DNA from: Glandiceps talaboti
Taxonomy: Eukaryota > Hemichordata > Enteropneusta > Spengelidae
DNA: 64,000 nucleotides
Assembly: GCF_964340395.1 (NCBI RefSeq)
Contig: NC_135562.1
Location: forward strand, 19,465,626 to 19,529,625
Direction: 5' to 3'
Both the position numbers and the translations under genes were made by a program. Below the pieces are notes generated by a model. The model did not search any database. It saw nothing but the letters and a program-made list of their open reading frames with translations, and had not been told where the DNA came from. Shown here in pieces: positions 50,701-55,764 of this stretch (position 1 is the first letter of the stretch; every line of letters starts with the position of its first letter).

Positions 50701-50746
50701 ATATTGCATTTTTGTCTGTTCTATCAAAAGAGATTCCACCCCTCCT
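4508..50746 (-). CDS. PDE7: PDE7-family 3',5'-cyclic-AMP phosphodiesterase, whole gene in window (13 exons, 5' end missing)
   Basis: The product hydrolyses cAMP to 5'-AMP (PDE7 is a high-affinity cAMP-specific family). Thirteen exons with GT-AG boundaries join in frame to 2571 nt, or 856 residues plus a stop. Numbering below is for this partial protein. Visible family hallmarks are RRGGISFD at 1-8, IGNWDWDVF near 104-112, [12 protein letters not shown] at 164-175 (proton-donor His of YHN), the metal-binding motif HDLDHPGVN at 205-213, ENHHWRS in exon [11 protein letters not shown] with the metal-binding Asp at 315, and the invariant purine-binding Gln at 366 in ANIQAGF. These match vertebrate PDE7A/B better than other PDEs as I know them. 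The protein is much longer than vertebrate PDE7 (about 450-480 residues) because of a roughly 450-residue C-terminal tail. The initiator exon was not found and is probably beyond 64000. Exons are listed separately as A-M. Confidence 0.95.
5226..5575. repeat. 60-bp minisatellite, about six copies
   Basis: ATCAGCATGGGTCAACAAA recurs every 60 bp with few substitutions. The last unit is shortened. Because 60 is a multiple of 3, open frames of 116 and 74 codons appear on the two strands. These are repeat artefacts. Confidence 0.9.
7428..8045. repeat. Degenerate minisatellite around ACACCTGGTAAACCCATG
   Basis: About 17 imperfect units of roughly 28-40 bp. Each has an ACACCTGGTAAA core followed by a variant of CCATGCTGT and a spacer ending in CAGCACA. 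Unit length drifts, so this is an old array. Confidence 0.7.
8286..8400. repeat. CA / CATA microsatellite
   Basis: Compound (CA)n, (CATA)n and (CAGA)n tract. Confidence 0.85.
8805..9729 (-). repeat. 54-bp minisatellite seeded at the PDE7 exon L splice donor
   Basis: Read on the gene's strand, every unit starts GTAAGATATATTA, continues GCTGTGTGTTTAG, and ends in a G-rich stretch. Twelve near-perfect 54-bp units occur (CATCTCCTTCACT on the plus strand from 8968 to 9562, spacing exactly 54). Two divergent units lie next to the exon and several decayed units at the far edge. The first divergent unit begins at the authentic donor of exon L (9729). Confidence 0.92.
9730..10794 (-). CDS. PDE7: PDE7 exon L: end of catalytic domain and start of the long C-terminal tail
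   Basis: The exon is 1065 nt, with acceptor CTTACAG and donor CAG|GTAAGATAA. It opens with [17 protein letters not shown] (vertebrate GFMTYLVEPLFTEWARF) and [10 protein letters not shown] (NKASWKGL), which closes the catalytic domain. About 315 further residues have no vertebrate PDE7 counterpart that I recognise. They are polar, rich in Ser, Thr, Lys and Glu, and probably disordered. Within them is a repeated motif of the form (R/K)-T-(V/I)-x-(S/M)-x-(L/V)-T-x-(D/E)-[55 protein letters not shown]. The open frame continues past the donor to a stop at 9656, so read-through would give a shorter alternative C-terminus. Confidence 0.9.
10815..11949. repeat. Tetranucleotide satellite (ATGA/ATGG)n, 1.1 kb
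   Basis: Almost pure interspersed GAAT and GGAT units fill the intron between exons L and K, leaving about 20-25 bp on each side. The 337-codon His/Ser/Phe/Ile ORF on the minus strand is an artefact of the repeat. Confidence 0.95.
11975..12055 (-). CDS. PDE7: PDE7 exon K: catalytic domain, invariant glutamine
   Basis: The exon is 81 nt, with acceptor ACTAG and donor GTAATG. It encodes [20 protein letters not shown], then TVANIQA. The Gln in ANIQ is the invariant purine-clamp residue that hydrogen-bonds the cyclic nucleotide. The following intron is almost entirely a tetranucleotide repeat. Confidence 0.93.
12327..12423 (-). CDS. PDE7: PDE7 exon J: catalytic domain, metal-binding Asp
   Basis: The exon is 97 nt, with acceptor TGACAG and donor GTAATG. 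It encodes [20 protein letters not shown], then [12 protein letters not shown]. The Asp in CADI is the fourth metal ligand of the PDE active site. PDE7 has [20 protein letters not shown] here. Confidence 0.95.
12929..12991 (-). CDS. PDE7: PDE7 exon I: catalytic domain
   Basis: The exon is 63 nt, or 21 codons, with acceptor TTTCAG and donor GTAAGTGA. It encodes [20 protein letters not shown] plus Q. The vertebrate equivalent is SHLDRGDLCLEDTRHRHLVL plus Q. Confidence 0.93.
13025..13275 (-). repeat. Dispersed repeat family B, copy 1
   Basis: On the minus strand it contains CTTTGGGTTCTGGAGAGTCA, then TGTCATCATTTGACATACAC. Related segments occur at 21200-21470, 31990-32410 and 33100-33240. Confidence 0.6.
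13300..13473 (-). CDS. PDE7: PDE7 exon H: catalytic domain
   Basis: The exon is 174 nt, or 58 codons, with acceptor TTTCTAG and donor GTATGT. It includes [20 protein letters not shown], then GLVDHF, and later [18 protein letters not shown]. These align with PDE7 [20 protein letters not shown] and LILATDISRQNEYLSLF. Just upstream on the minus strand (13504-13720) are two decayed copies that appear to include part of this exon. Confidence 0.95.
13504..13720 (-). repeat. Two decayed tandem copies carrying a piece of PDE7 exon H
   Basis: Two units 109 bp apart start with AAATTAAAACATC (13505 and 13614) and share TCAAACTGTGATGTATT. Both contain a TTTCATTTA/TAATACTG segment. In the second, TTTAATACTGACTATAGCTG followed by ACC resembles TTAATACTGCTATAGCTGAC inside exon H, and a GAATTC lies at the equivalent exon boundary. 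Neither copy has a usable exon. Confidence 0.5.
14271..14850. repeat. 65-bp minisatellite, nine copies
   Basis: ATGAATGCTA recurs at 14271, 14336, 14401, 14466, 14531, 14596 and 14661 (period 65), then at 14722 and 14787 after a small deletion. Units contain CACATAGAGAAAGTGCTTTA. Confidence 0.92.
15111..15201. repeat. (TG)n microsatellite, about 45 units
   Basis: Uninterrupted GT dinucleotides, about 230 bp upstream of the truncated TRIM copy. Confidence 0.97.
15397..15545 (+). pseudogene. Truncated duplicate of the TRIM-NHL N-terminus
   Basis: From its ATG at 15427 this copy reads [20 protein letters not shown], then [18 protein letters not shown], nearly identical to the start of the 15941 gene. 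Homology stops halfway through the RING, after the cysteine that should precede LHTFC. The frame then continues 23 unrelated codons to a stop at 15615. It lacks the second half of the RING, so it cannot fold as one. Differences include Glu to Lys and Ser-Pro to Lys-Pro. It is most likely a broken tandem duplicate, although it could serve as an alternative 5' exon of the downstream gene. Confidence 0.75.
15941..18172 (+). CDS. TRIM-NHL protein (RING, two B-boxes, coiled coil, filamin repeat, NHL propeller), intronless, nested in PDE7 intron
   Basis: Likely an E3 ubiquitin ligase and/or RNA-binding regulator of the TRIM2/3/71 type, 743 residues. The RING is at about 23-63, with the C3HC4 pattern CSIC...CLHTFCEQC...CPTC. 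B-box 1 is at about 102-140 (CEGC...CVDC...CPSC), and B-box 2 at about 162-200 (CTVHPE...CDTC...CSDC...H). A charged coiled coil spans about 205-300. A filamin/ABP280 immunoglobulin repeat spans about 366-460, ending in [12 protein letters not shown] repeats run from about 464 to 743. I chose the ATG at 15941 (AACATGG context) because the upstream copy shares this same start and because 743 residues matches TRIM2/TRIM3 length. The frame is open 60 codons further up. Two B-boxes resemble TRIM71 architecture, while the size resembles TRIM2/3, so the exact orthology is unclear. It is transcribed opposite to PDE7 from within its intron. A single uninterrupted coding exon is consistent with an origin by retroposition. 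Confidence 0.9.
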   Translation: MAAAAAPDSDKILDKIDDNLLSCSICLEQYKSPKILPCLHTFCEQCLVTFVEKKKGVLSCPTCSTPCPLPSGVSGLKASFFINSLMEIVKQGPIEVSKPGLCEGCEENTASHRCVDCSLNFCPSCTKTHKTIPATRGHQVITLDEYKQSTPATRLSHNKVYCTVHPENVVKFYCDTCQEAVCSDCTVVEHRIPEHVHKSLQVAADEFTVQLKEMVSKVKAKEKAAKRCKQEAEQTIDKLKQQYLDEKESVKKKAEEIILKAQREEQRLVSELEAEYSRKIKQAEVQLDDWEMKHGNISSTGSYLETLVHHGSPAQLVSTKQETVFCIKEMVALETESTRPMFVRFQPVEEGVEHGMLGLLRSDVCVSQCTVENIPKHVVKGDSVNLVIRTKDNEGRQVIPYQEVKVEVRRPDGSQEDIQVTDNKDGTHAVTVTAQDFGTLQVIVTVGGQPTPGSPFTIPVNRLKTLGRMGSGEGEFNRPRRTVLSKHGDFITADSDNHRIQITDQDGNFKSSFTFTDQFQKPFKPMDIAVSADDKLFMTDWDNKQVVVSDEKGHLVRCFGQNKIKYPNGITISPVDGSVYVTDWDGKYSVTVKEGHCVIKYTQDGKFINSFGKYGFKEGEFRGPSSVVINSQGIVFVSDYDNDCIHVFNANCQYMNKIGHSGTADGELYGVTCIDTDKDGYLYVTDVGDRIQKFNSSGRFICRIDSEEDGLSSPKGITVLSSGSTCRLVVADTGNHCIKVFAV
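18159..18610 (+). repeat. Tandem duplication of the TRIM-NHL 3' end
   Basis: The stretch from TATTTGCAGTGTAAGAGTAA (the last codons and stop, at 18159) through the early 3' UTR recurs 245 bp downstream at 18404. It continues for at least 95 bp with few changes, then has weaker matching segments (ATATGAAACATT, AACAATGGTAACTTT). The second copy still carries TTTGCAGTGTAA. Confidence 0.8.
18611..21199. other. PDE7 intron / TRIM downstream region
   Basis: AT-rich, no exon recognised. A dispersed repeat (family C: TTACCAAGGTTCCC, then CTTTCTGTTACTGGGGGTTC) lies at about 18960-19095 and is related to 47375-47530. The 121-codon plus-strand frame at 20459-20824 has no recognisable similarity. Confidence 0.5.
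19491..19496 (+). terminator. Candidate polyadenylation signal for the TRIM-NHL gene
   Basis: AATAAA lies about 1.3 kb after the stop on the coding strand. There is no independent support. Confidence 0.25.
21200..21470. repeat. Dispersed repeat family B, copy 2 (fold-back)
   Basis: AACTCTGGGTTCTGTAGAGT and a partial inverted counterpart near 21410-21465 (TTCATGAACCCAAAGTTAAT, then CCAGAGTGG) flank a TTTA-rich centre (21280-21340). Confidence 0.5.
21531..21662 (-). CDS. PDE7: PDE7 exon G: HD metal-binding motif
   Basis: The exon is 132 nt, phase 0 at both ends. It encodes [20 protein letters not shown], then [20 protein letters not shown] and SLYH. It carries the PDE signature HD-x2-H-x4-N ([10 protein letters not shown]), whose His and Asp coordinate the Zn/Mg centre. 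The TRIM-NHL gene lies in the 8-kb intron between this exon and exon H. Confidence 0.96.
22880..22980 (-). CDS. PDE7: PDE7 exon F: catalytic YHN / HAADVTQ segment
   Basis: The exon is 101 nt, with acceptor CACAG and donor GTAAGTATG. It encodes [20 protein letters not shown], then [14 protein letters not shown]. [20 protein letters not shown] is close to diagnostic for PDE7. The His of YHN is the general acid, and the next His (HAAD) is a metal ligand. Confidence 0.96.
23244..23339 (-). CDS. PDE7: PDE7 exon E: catalytic domain
   Basis: The exon is 96 nt, with acceptor TTACAG and donor GTAAGTAC. It encodes [20 protein letters not shown], then [12 protein letters not shown]. This matches vertebrate [20 protein letters not shown] followed by HLDMMKLRRFL. 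Confidence 0.92.
23541..23848. repeat. Compound (CA)n / (ACAT)n / (CGTA) microsatellite abutting exon D
   Basis: Long CA tracts at 23560-23597 and 23801-23845 flank ACAT repeats and several self-complementary GTACGTAC motifs. On the PDE7 sense strand the second tract begins inside the exon D donor as GTAAGTGTGTG. Confidence 0.95.
23850..23913 (-). CDS. PDE7: PDE7 exon D: start of the catalytic domain
   Basis: The exon is 64 nt. It encodes [21 protein letters not shown] plus the first base of Gly, aligning with vertebrate [22 protein letters not shown]. The donor GTAAGTGTGTG runs straight into a long TG repeat on the gene's sense strand. The preceding intron is 17.6 kb. Confidence 0.93.
24095..24240 (-). 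repeat. Dispersed repeat family A, partial copy
   Basis: Contains CCATATTTTTTGTTCAACTT, then GCCTCGGTGTATGCTATA. It matches the end of the element at 38098-38430 (TTGTTCAACTTGGCTTGTGC, then ATGGTATA), and the upstream GAACCTGGTGACATAGATAC also matches. Shorter fragments of the same end occur at 28975-29015 and, reversed, at 30395-30430. An internal fragment lies near 45590-45635. Confidence 0.55.
28485..28605. repeat. Diverged fold-back core of family A
   Basis: GCCAAGGAATATATGAGTAA at the left and an inverted CAGTATTTTCCAGATGAATT at the right resemble the terminal fold-back of the copies at 36853-36965 and 38105-38223. Confidence 0.45.
31990..32410. repeat. Large imperfect palindrome (family B related)
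   Basis: The arm at about 32107-32218 pairs with 32256-32362. The best-matched core runs from GGCTATTGCATCATGGGAGA to TTCAATGGTTGAACACTGAA on the left and its reverse complement on the right. The loop is about 37 bp. The outer part carries the family B sequence GGGTTCTGGAGAATCAT. Confidence 0.75.
32403..32760 (+). repeat. Dispersed repeat family D, copy 1
   Basis: Some 330 bp align directly with 40881-41226. Shared tracts include GAGTGTCTAGTTCA, TACAGCCATTACAGATTGGA and CAGTTTCCGC. The right end has ATTAGGCCTAATG. The 79-codon frame inside is not conserved in the other copy, so coding is unlikely. Confidence 0.8.
32763..32832 (+). repeat. Family F fold-back element, left end only
   Basis: AGTCTAGTTCCTATACAGCT, ending at GTCGTTACTCTAG, matches the left arm of the element at 41781-42132. 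It directly abuts the right end of the family D copy. Confidence 0.55.
33100..33240 (-). repeat. Dispersed repeat family B, copy 4
   Basis: On the minus strand AAAGGGGTACGCCACTCCAG leads into AACTTGGGTTCGGGAGAGTC. It parallels the element start at about 32012 (AAAGGGGAACACAACTCC). Confidence 0.55.
36640..36965 (+). repeat. Dispersed repeat family A, full copy 1
   Basis: Aligned (inverted) with 38098-38430. Shared tracts include CCAAGTTGAACAAAAA, ATCACTGGTTCTGCTGTGTT, AAATTGCCA and a terminal fold-back (GACCTAAGGGG paired with CCCCTAAGGTCA). The 92-codon frame across it is fortuitous. Confidence 0.75.
38098..38430 (-). repeat. Dispersed repeat family A, full copy 2
   Basis: Inverse orientation of copy 1, about 1.3 kb away. 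Its outer 120 bp (38105-38223) is itself a hairpin: TTCTTTATTCAGCCAAGGAA pairs with a reverse-complement arm ending in ATAAAGAAAAATG, with CCTAAGGG / CCCTTAGG inside. Confidence 0.75.
39340..40270. repeat. 44-bp minisatellite, about 12 regular plus several degenerate copies
   Basis: CTTCACAGAGGTTCTGTCAT recurs every 44 bp up to about 39860. An unrelated insertion at about 39861-39945 follows, then more diverged units to 40270. The insertion carries a perfect 8-bp stem (AACGCGCT at 39890, AGCGCGTT at 39911). Confidence 0.9.
40881..41226 (+). repeat. Dispersed repeat family D, copy 2, with terminal inverted repeats
   Basis: It starts AGGCCTAAAAAAATTGTGTG and ends ACAATTTTTTTTTAGGCCT, so the termini are inverted repeats of about 17 bp. 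The interior matches 32403-32760. The pattern is MITE-like, with no transposase frame. Confidence 0.8.
41496..41641 (-). CDS. PDE7: PDE7 exon C: linker before the catalytic domain
   Basis: The exon is 146 nt, with acceptor TGACAG and donor GTTAGT, and ends in phase 0. It contains [16 protein letters not shown] and, further on, [11 protein letters not shown]. These correspond to the PDE7A segments NIRRLLSFQRYLRSSR and LNILDDDYNGQAK. Divergence in the middle is typical of this linker. Confidence 0.88.
41697..42190 (+). repeat. Family E element interrupted by a nested family F element
   Basis: The left part (41697-41780, AAGGGACACAAACTGGGTTT) and the right part (from 42133, GTATATAATTAAACCATCAC, then GGCTGAACTCAAACC) together match the uninterrupted family E copies at 55213-55575 and 48960-49215. 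The family F fold-back element occupies 41781-42132. Confidence 0.65.
41781..42132. repeat. Family F fold-back (MITE-like) element, 352 bp
   Basis: The left end AGTCTAGTTCCTATA and right end TATAGGAACTGGACT are inverted. Pairing continues with gaps for roughly 80 bp, through TGATTACTATGATCATC on the left and GATTGCTATGAATCCGATCA on the right (reverse complement), to the AAGTCGTTATNCNAG core. No ORF. Confidence 0.75.
42213..42885. repeat. 76-bp minisatellite, about nine copies
   Basis: TCAGTACCTGTAATAGCATT recurs at 76-bp spacing (42369, 42445 and so on). Later units are about 62 bp because they lack one of two CTAGAATA segments. Confidence 0.9.
42990..43215 (+). repeat. Dispersed repeat family E, partial copy
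   Basis: CCAATGACATAATTTATTGT and a right end AAAACTCAGCTTGTGTTCC match the family E copies at 48960 and 55213. Confidence 0.5.
43498..43613 (+). repeat. Dispersed repeat family G, copy 1
   Basis: TGTTAACACCAGGCTAGCTT and TGGAAGGTTTACATGC recur in the same order at 51034-51166. Confidence 0.6.
43680..43766 (-). CDS. PDE7: PDE7 exon B: N-terminal regulatory region
   Basis: The exon is 87 nt, with acceptor TTGCAG and donor GTAAGTG. Joined to exon A it reads GDVRVRTK, then an Arg-rich run (RERRRR), then [11 protein letters not shown]. This matches the vertebrate GDVRVRSRAGFESERRG...IDFRIF segment. The basic cluster is stronger than in vertebrates. Confidence 0.88.
44398..44449. repeat. (CAAT)n microsatellite
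   Basis: About 12 units. It is complementary to the GATT array at 45343-45540. Confidence 0.95.
45343..45540. repeat. (GATT)n / (GACT)n microsatellite
   Basis: Interspersed GATT and GACT units with GGTTGATTCAACTGACTG repeated twice. Confidence 0.95.
46398..46438 (+). repeat. G-rich tract, potential G-quadruplex
   Basis: Consecutive runs of 3-10 G separated by single T (GGTGGGGGTGGGGGTGGGGG and onward). It meets the G3+N1-7 pattern many times over. Confidence 0.8.
48960..49215 (+). repeat. Dispersed repeat family E, copy
   Basis: AGTATTGAAGTATACTTAAC, then CATCACTTGCAACTGATTGA, then AATGACATAATTTATTA. These match 55213-55575 in order. Confidence 0.6.
50035..50520. repeat. 85-bp minisatellite rich in GTGATTGG with an 18-bp palindrome
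   Basis: GTGATTGGATCATA occurs at 50191, 50276, 50361 and 50446 (period 85). Each full unit holds two TGATTGG (inverted CCAAT) motifs about 40 bp apart. Most units also hold the perfect palindrome TACATGTAGCTACATGTA. The left edge (50035-50160) has a different ~65-bp duplication with the same TGATTGG motif. Confidence 0.88.
50686..50746 (-). CDS. PDE7: PDE7 exon A: N-terminal PKA-pseudosubstrate-like segment
   Basis: The exon has acceptor ACAG and donor GTAAGTA, and is 61 nt long, ending in phase 1. It encodes [20 protein letters not shown]. This aligns with the PDE7A segment beginning RRGAIS and ending YIRML, which in PDE7A1 is reported to bind the PKA catalytic subunit as a pseudosubstrate. 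It is the most 5' exon recognised. No initiator ATG is linked to it, so at least one more coding exon must lie upstream. Confidence 0.85.
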
Positions 50747-51033
50747 CTGTAAGATAAAACAAGAAGGAAAGTATTACAGATAGATTTACAGATAGCGTCA
50801 TATGGAGAATTGTTCACTGTTCATGGTTGCAAGAATTAATAAGACAGTAAAATATACAGTCATGTTGGAATGGTAAATTACATAAGTGCATAAGGAACAA
50901 GTTATACAGTCCGAATAAATAGATCAGTATTATACACCAGGGTAACACTAATATTGTACATGTAATACATCACCAACATCTACAAGCAGCAACTAGAAGG
51001 GTTAAATAAATGCCTGCACCAATCCTATATCAT

Positions 51034-51166
51034 GTTAACACCAGGCTAGCTCAGTGCTAACACAAGGATGGTACTACCGTAATAGTACCTCACCAGTATG
51101 TACATGTATATATCATATGTATTAGCCACTGGAAAGGTTTAGCTGCATTGGTGCTACATTTGTATG
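51034..51166 (+). repeat. Dispersed repeat family G, copy 2
   Basis: Shares TGTTAACACCAGGCTAGCT and ACTGGAAAGGTTTA with 43498-43613, in the same orientation. Confidence 0.6.
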
Positions 51167-52889
51167 TTAATTTATTGGTTTCAAACTTGTAAGTTGTATG
51201 CATACATGTACATGTACATTGTACAGTGGAAGAATCCATGCTGTCCCCTTCTACAGTAGACCACATGGTATATGCTTCTGAGATACTCAGAGCTATGGAA
51301 TGATACTATGTATGTACATGGACATGAGTTTTGAGATAATAAACACACTAATCACATCAGGAATCCATGCTGTCCTGACATCCTACCATTCAGTACAGAA
51401 CATGAAGTTTGAGATGTACATTGTGAGTTTAGTATGCTCTACCGCTCTCTATATACTACATGTATAGCAAATTCTGAGGACACAGGCTTTCAGAAAATAC
51501 ACAGTGTGAGTACATGTAAGTCTCCAATTAGAGAGCTCTCCTGTTCTACAGAAGAACACAGGACATGGCCATGAGTTCCAAGCTACTGTGTCACTACATG
51601 TAGGTCACACTGTGAGCTGCATGTACACTTGTAGTCTACAGACACAGTGTATGAATACTAGTGTCCTGTTATAGGTCTATACATGTAGCTACTATATACA
51701 ACACAGGGCAATCTAGCTCTGGTTTCAGAGATAATACACAACTATTTCATATTTTTGCACCTTAGAATAAATCGCTGTCTAACACATGGGTTGTCATTTA
51801 GTAGATGTATGTTTGACATAGCATTAAAACATTCCCTTGGTATGTTTACATCAGATTGAATGACATCGTTTGACGTCAAAGCTTGCTGCCTATCTCAAAC
51901 TTTATATCTTAGCACAGCCAGAAAAATGTGTAGGATATTTGGAGATAAGTTTACCCAAGATACCATGTGTGTGGGTGTACATCCAGAAGAAAACACAACC
52001 AGTACTGATTTTATCTTAGCTTCAATTACTTGGGGACACAGAAGAGTCACTCTTACAATTCAGCATTGCAAGCCCTCTCTAGAATAGAGTCACAGATCTG
52101 ATTTACAACAAACCTGCTATACACTGCAGCAAGGCATTATGGGAATTAAACAAAGTTGGGAGATTCATATCAACTGTCTTGGCATTGTTTGGGCAAGGGT
52201 TCAAGAGGTCTGAAACTCCTAAGTTTTGTTTATTTCCCATGATGCTTCACCCCTGTACAGTTCATCTATTTTATATATGTATTTGTTAAATCTTTTAACT
52301 CAATTTTAGAGAGGCCTAAGCAATACAGGGTTGGTTGAAATGACTCCTGCAGTCCTCTAGGATAAAGACATCCAACTACATAGTACAAAATGTACATGAC
52401 TAACTCTCACTAACTGTAGAACTGTTCTCAAAGTATTCTCAACTCATTTTACACATTCTAAAAACATTGTTAGCTGAACTCTAAATTGGATTCATTCATC
52501 TTAACTCATTCTCAACTCTTCCAACTTATTTTGGAAATATTCTCAGTTTATTCTCAATTGAACCCATTCTCAACTATTCTCATGACATTGTCAACTCATT
52601 CTCAACTATTCTCATGACATTACTCTCAAGATTTCCATCTCATTCTAAGCTATTCTAAATTGAACTCTCATCTCATTCTCAAAGTATTCTCATCATAATA
52701 TTCAACTCCCTCTTAAATTTTCTCTCATTCTCAACAAATACACATATTCATCTCATGCTCAACTATTCTCATGACATTTTCAACCCACTCTCAAAACTTC
52801 TATCTCATTCTCAGCTCACTCTCAACTCATTCAACTAATTCTTCTGTTCTTACAATAAAGTAAGTTGTTGTTAAGTGATATTGACAGTG

Positions 52890-53161
52890 ACCAGGGATGA
52901 ACAAATCCACTGGTCCTGGGTCCAGGACTAGCAATTTTTTGGGGCGGAGCACACAAATTTTACCTTGTCTGGTCCGTCGGACCAGTACCTTACTGTTAAT
53001 AACTATGTTAAAAAGTTGTCTGAATATACAGATTCATATAAGATTTAATGTTTCACATTAGCGGGACCTGGGACCACTAATTCTTTCAGCAGGACCACTG
53101 GATTTTTTATGGCACTGGTCTGGGGACCACCAGTTCACAAAATGATTTGTTCACCCCTGGT
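52890..53161. repeat. MITE-like element with inverted termini
   Basis: The left end ACCAGGGATGAACAAATC is the inverse of the right end GATTTGTTCACCCCTGGT with one mismatch. The interior has a perfect hairpin CTGGTCCGTCGGACCAG and many GGTCC / GGACC motifs. TGA flanks both sides if the element starts at CCAGGG, but this could be chance. Confidence 0.75.
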
Positions 53162-53863
53162 GACATATATAATTCATTGCCATTTTACCAAAGATTCACA
53201 TCTATAGCTTATACCACATATTCAAAATACTCGACAAATATATAAAATTTTCAAATATATAGACAGACAGGCACTACAGAAACAATAATTACAGTGTTTT
53301 CTAGAGGGAAGATGAAAGGGAGTGGTTGGGGGTTGTAGGTAAAAAAATGTACTGTATAATGAATGTCCCCACGTTAGAGGTATCATTGAAAATTATTGTC
53401 AGTTACAAAATAAATGATGTGAACTGTATCAGATCTTTTCTTTTTGGTGCCAGTGTTCCCACAGAAGAGATTATAAGGAGTCAAATAAATCAGATGAACC
53501 TCGATCTCGGTTACCAAGGTTCTGTACACTATGGAAAGATGCTATTCACAATGGATAGTAGTCTGGCATTTCTAGAATTGTACACTGACAATAGACAATT
53601 AGTTAGAAACCATGCAAGCAGTCTCAGTCAGTTATCACAGTTGTCAGTTCTGTTTATCAGTACTGCATTGTCTAGTTTGGCCTTCAACACTTGTTGTATG
53701 TATCTCTCTGTCATAACATTTATTTACTAGTCTGATAATCTAGGTTGGATGCTGAGCAACACCCAAGCTGCTACAATAGCAACACAGTGAATAATGTAGT
53801 GACAATACTATCACAGGAATCAACATACTATTAAACCATTCTAAATAATATGACCAATATCAA

Positions 53864-54050
53864 TATCCTAATCAATCTGATTAAAATCCGATGTAGGTGT
53901 CGGCTAATCGTTCATTGCTTATGCTATTTTACCTACGTTATTTTGCCTGAATTGACTTTCGTGGTTTTTATCCAGATCGCCTCCTCTACATCTGAACAAT
54001 GAACGATTAACCGACATCTACATCAGATTTTAATCAGATTGTATCCTAAT
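53864..54050. mobile_element. 169-bp MITE with 45-bp inverted repeats and 9-bp target-site duplication
   Basis: The left TIR is 53873-53917 (CAATCTGATTAAAATCCGAT onward) and the right TIR is 53997-54041. They are 45 nt each, about 91% complementary. TATCCTAAT immediately precedes the left TIR (53864-53872) and immediately follows the right TIR (54042-54050). The interior (79 bp) has no ORF, so it is non-autonomous. A 9-bp duplication is typical of Mutator-like elements; hAT elements usually make 8 bp. Confidence 0.9.
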
Positions 54051-55212
54051 GAACACACTTCAATCATGGTAAGACTAACCATAATATTTTATATATGCAT
54101 GAAAGTGTGGCCATGCATATAGAACTATGCAAGTTATATACATGTACAACAACACTGTCTTGTTCATTTAATTCTTATCTTCTGCATAAACACACAATGT
54201 TATACATTCCGCTATCTTTCTGCTGTTTTAATTGGAGGGAGATGTATAGCATTTATGTTATGGAATCATTCTTTTATTCTACGCCAACTTTATCTTTTAG
54301 TTTCATGGCGACATTGTTGGTAACCAGTAAGATCTAGTAACCATGGTAACATTACTTCTGATATCAAACATATGAAATAGAAACTAAGACAATAGAAAAG
54401 ACATGGACATTAGAATCATACACTTTCATATATTCACATCATGTATACATACACTGGTTTCCCACCATTATATTATGGAAGCATAAATGAAATGACAGCA
54501 CTTTAATATGACATCACATCACTTGAATATCACATCACATCACTTGAATATGACGCCAAATCATTTTAATGACACCAACTCATTTTAATATGACATCACA
54601 TTTTAATATGACATCACATTTTAATATGACATCACATCAATATAATATGAGATCCCTTGCACATTGTTCTCTGACATGCACAACACTTTAAATTCAAATT
54701 TTTTTTCATATCAAGTGACTACTAAAACATTACTCTCTTTAAAAGACATCAAGTCTTCTCATATCCTGATATGTTTGCATTCTGTGGTTGCAGTGAACCT
54801 AAAACAATTACATAGTTCCCTTGGGAAAGGAAGCAGTGTTGACATACAAAGTACAGTATTAAATGACAAACTGTACACATACATCCCCACAATGGTACAT
54901 TGGAATCAAACAATTGTTGATATCTTTATTAATCTACATCTCCTAGAGAGAAGTCATTCCATTGTCAATTACTGATACTGTTTATGTACTTCATACTTCA
55001 TACTTCATACAATAAACTGTTGAACTACTTTCAACTGTAGCAGATACATGTACTACTAATTTGCAGGCATGTAGCTATAGTGGTTACTCTAGAAAAAATG
55101 TTGAAATCGGGGAGACAGTTAATTTTAGTATACACTGTATAATACAGGGCTATAGATAAGAACCAATAGTCAATAGATACAAACATTTACTTTCTTAATT
55201 TAAATAACTTTG

Positions 55213-55575
55213 ACTTCAAGGGGCACAAGCTAAGTTTACATGCTGTTTGGGTGTAGTTTATGGCATATTTATAAGGCACTCCCAGTATTGTACTTACTGG
55301 AGTATACTTAGCCATCACTTGTAATTAACTGAACTCAACCCTGGTATCACGATATCATTTTGATACAAAATGACATAATTTATCATACATATATCAGAAA
55401 TGTTTAAGAAATCCCTACCATATATACATGTACTCACCTATTTTCATTACACCAGAAGACAATTGTAGAGTTATAACAAGCATGCATCTGACTTTAAATC
55501 ATTTTAATTGAGGTAATTATGTAAGTATTTTCACTTGAGTAAAAAGCTTATAAACTCAGCTGGTGCCACTTCAAT
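55213..55575 (+). repeat. Dispersed repeat family E, most complete copy
   Basis: The left end AAGGGGCACAAGCTAAGTTT and the right end AAACTCAGCTGGTGCCACTT are imperfect inverted repeats of about 25 bp. The interior is shared with 41697, 42990 and 48960. Confidence 0.7.
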
Positions 55576-55764
55576 TCTTTGTAGAGTTCTTCATTGACTT
55601 GGTAGATATATTTGTACCTACTTTTTCTAATCATCCATACATTCCAACCACTAGCTACATATATATATACACCTGGTATTGTACACTATAAAATATGGTA
55701 AGAATTCATACTTAATCACTAAATTTACCTGAAAAATTGTCTGTATGTGTATCTATATGTAGTG

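Noticed and set aside
53326-53730. 134-codon plus-strand ORF
   Set aside because: Reasonable length but no similarity, no splice context and repeat-rich neighbourhood; not enough to call a gene.
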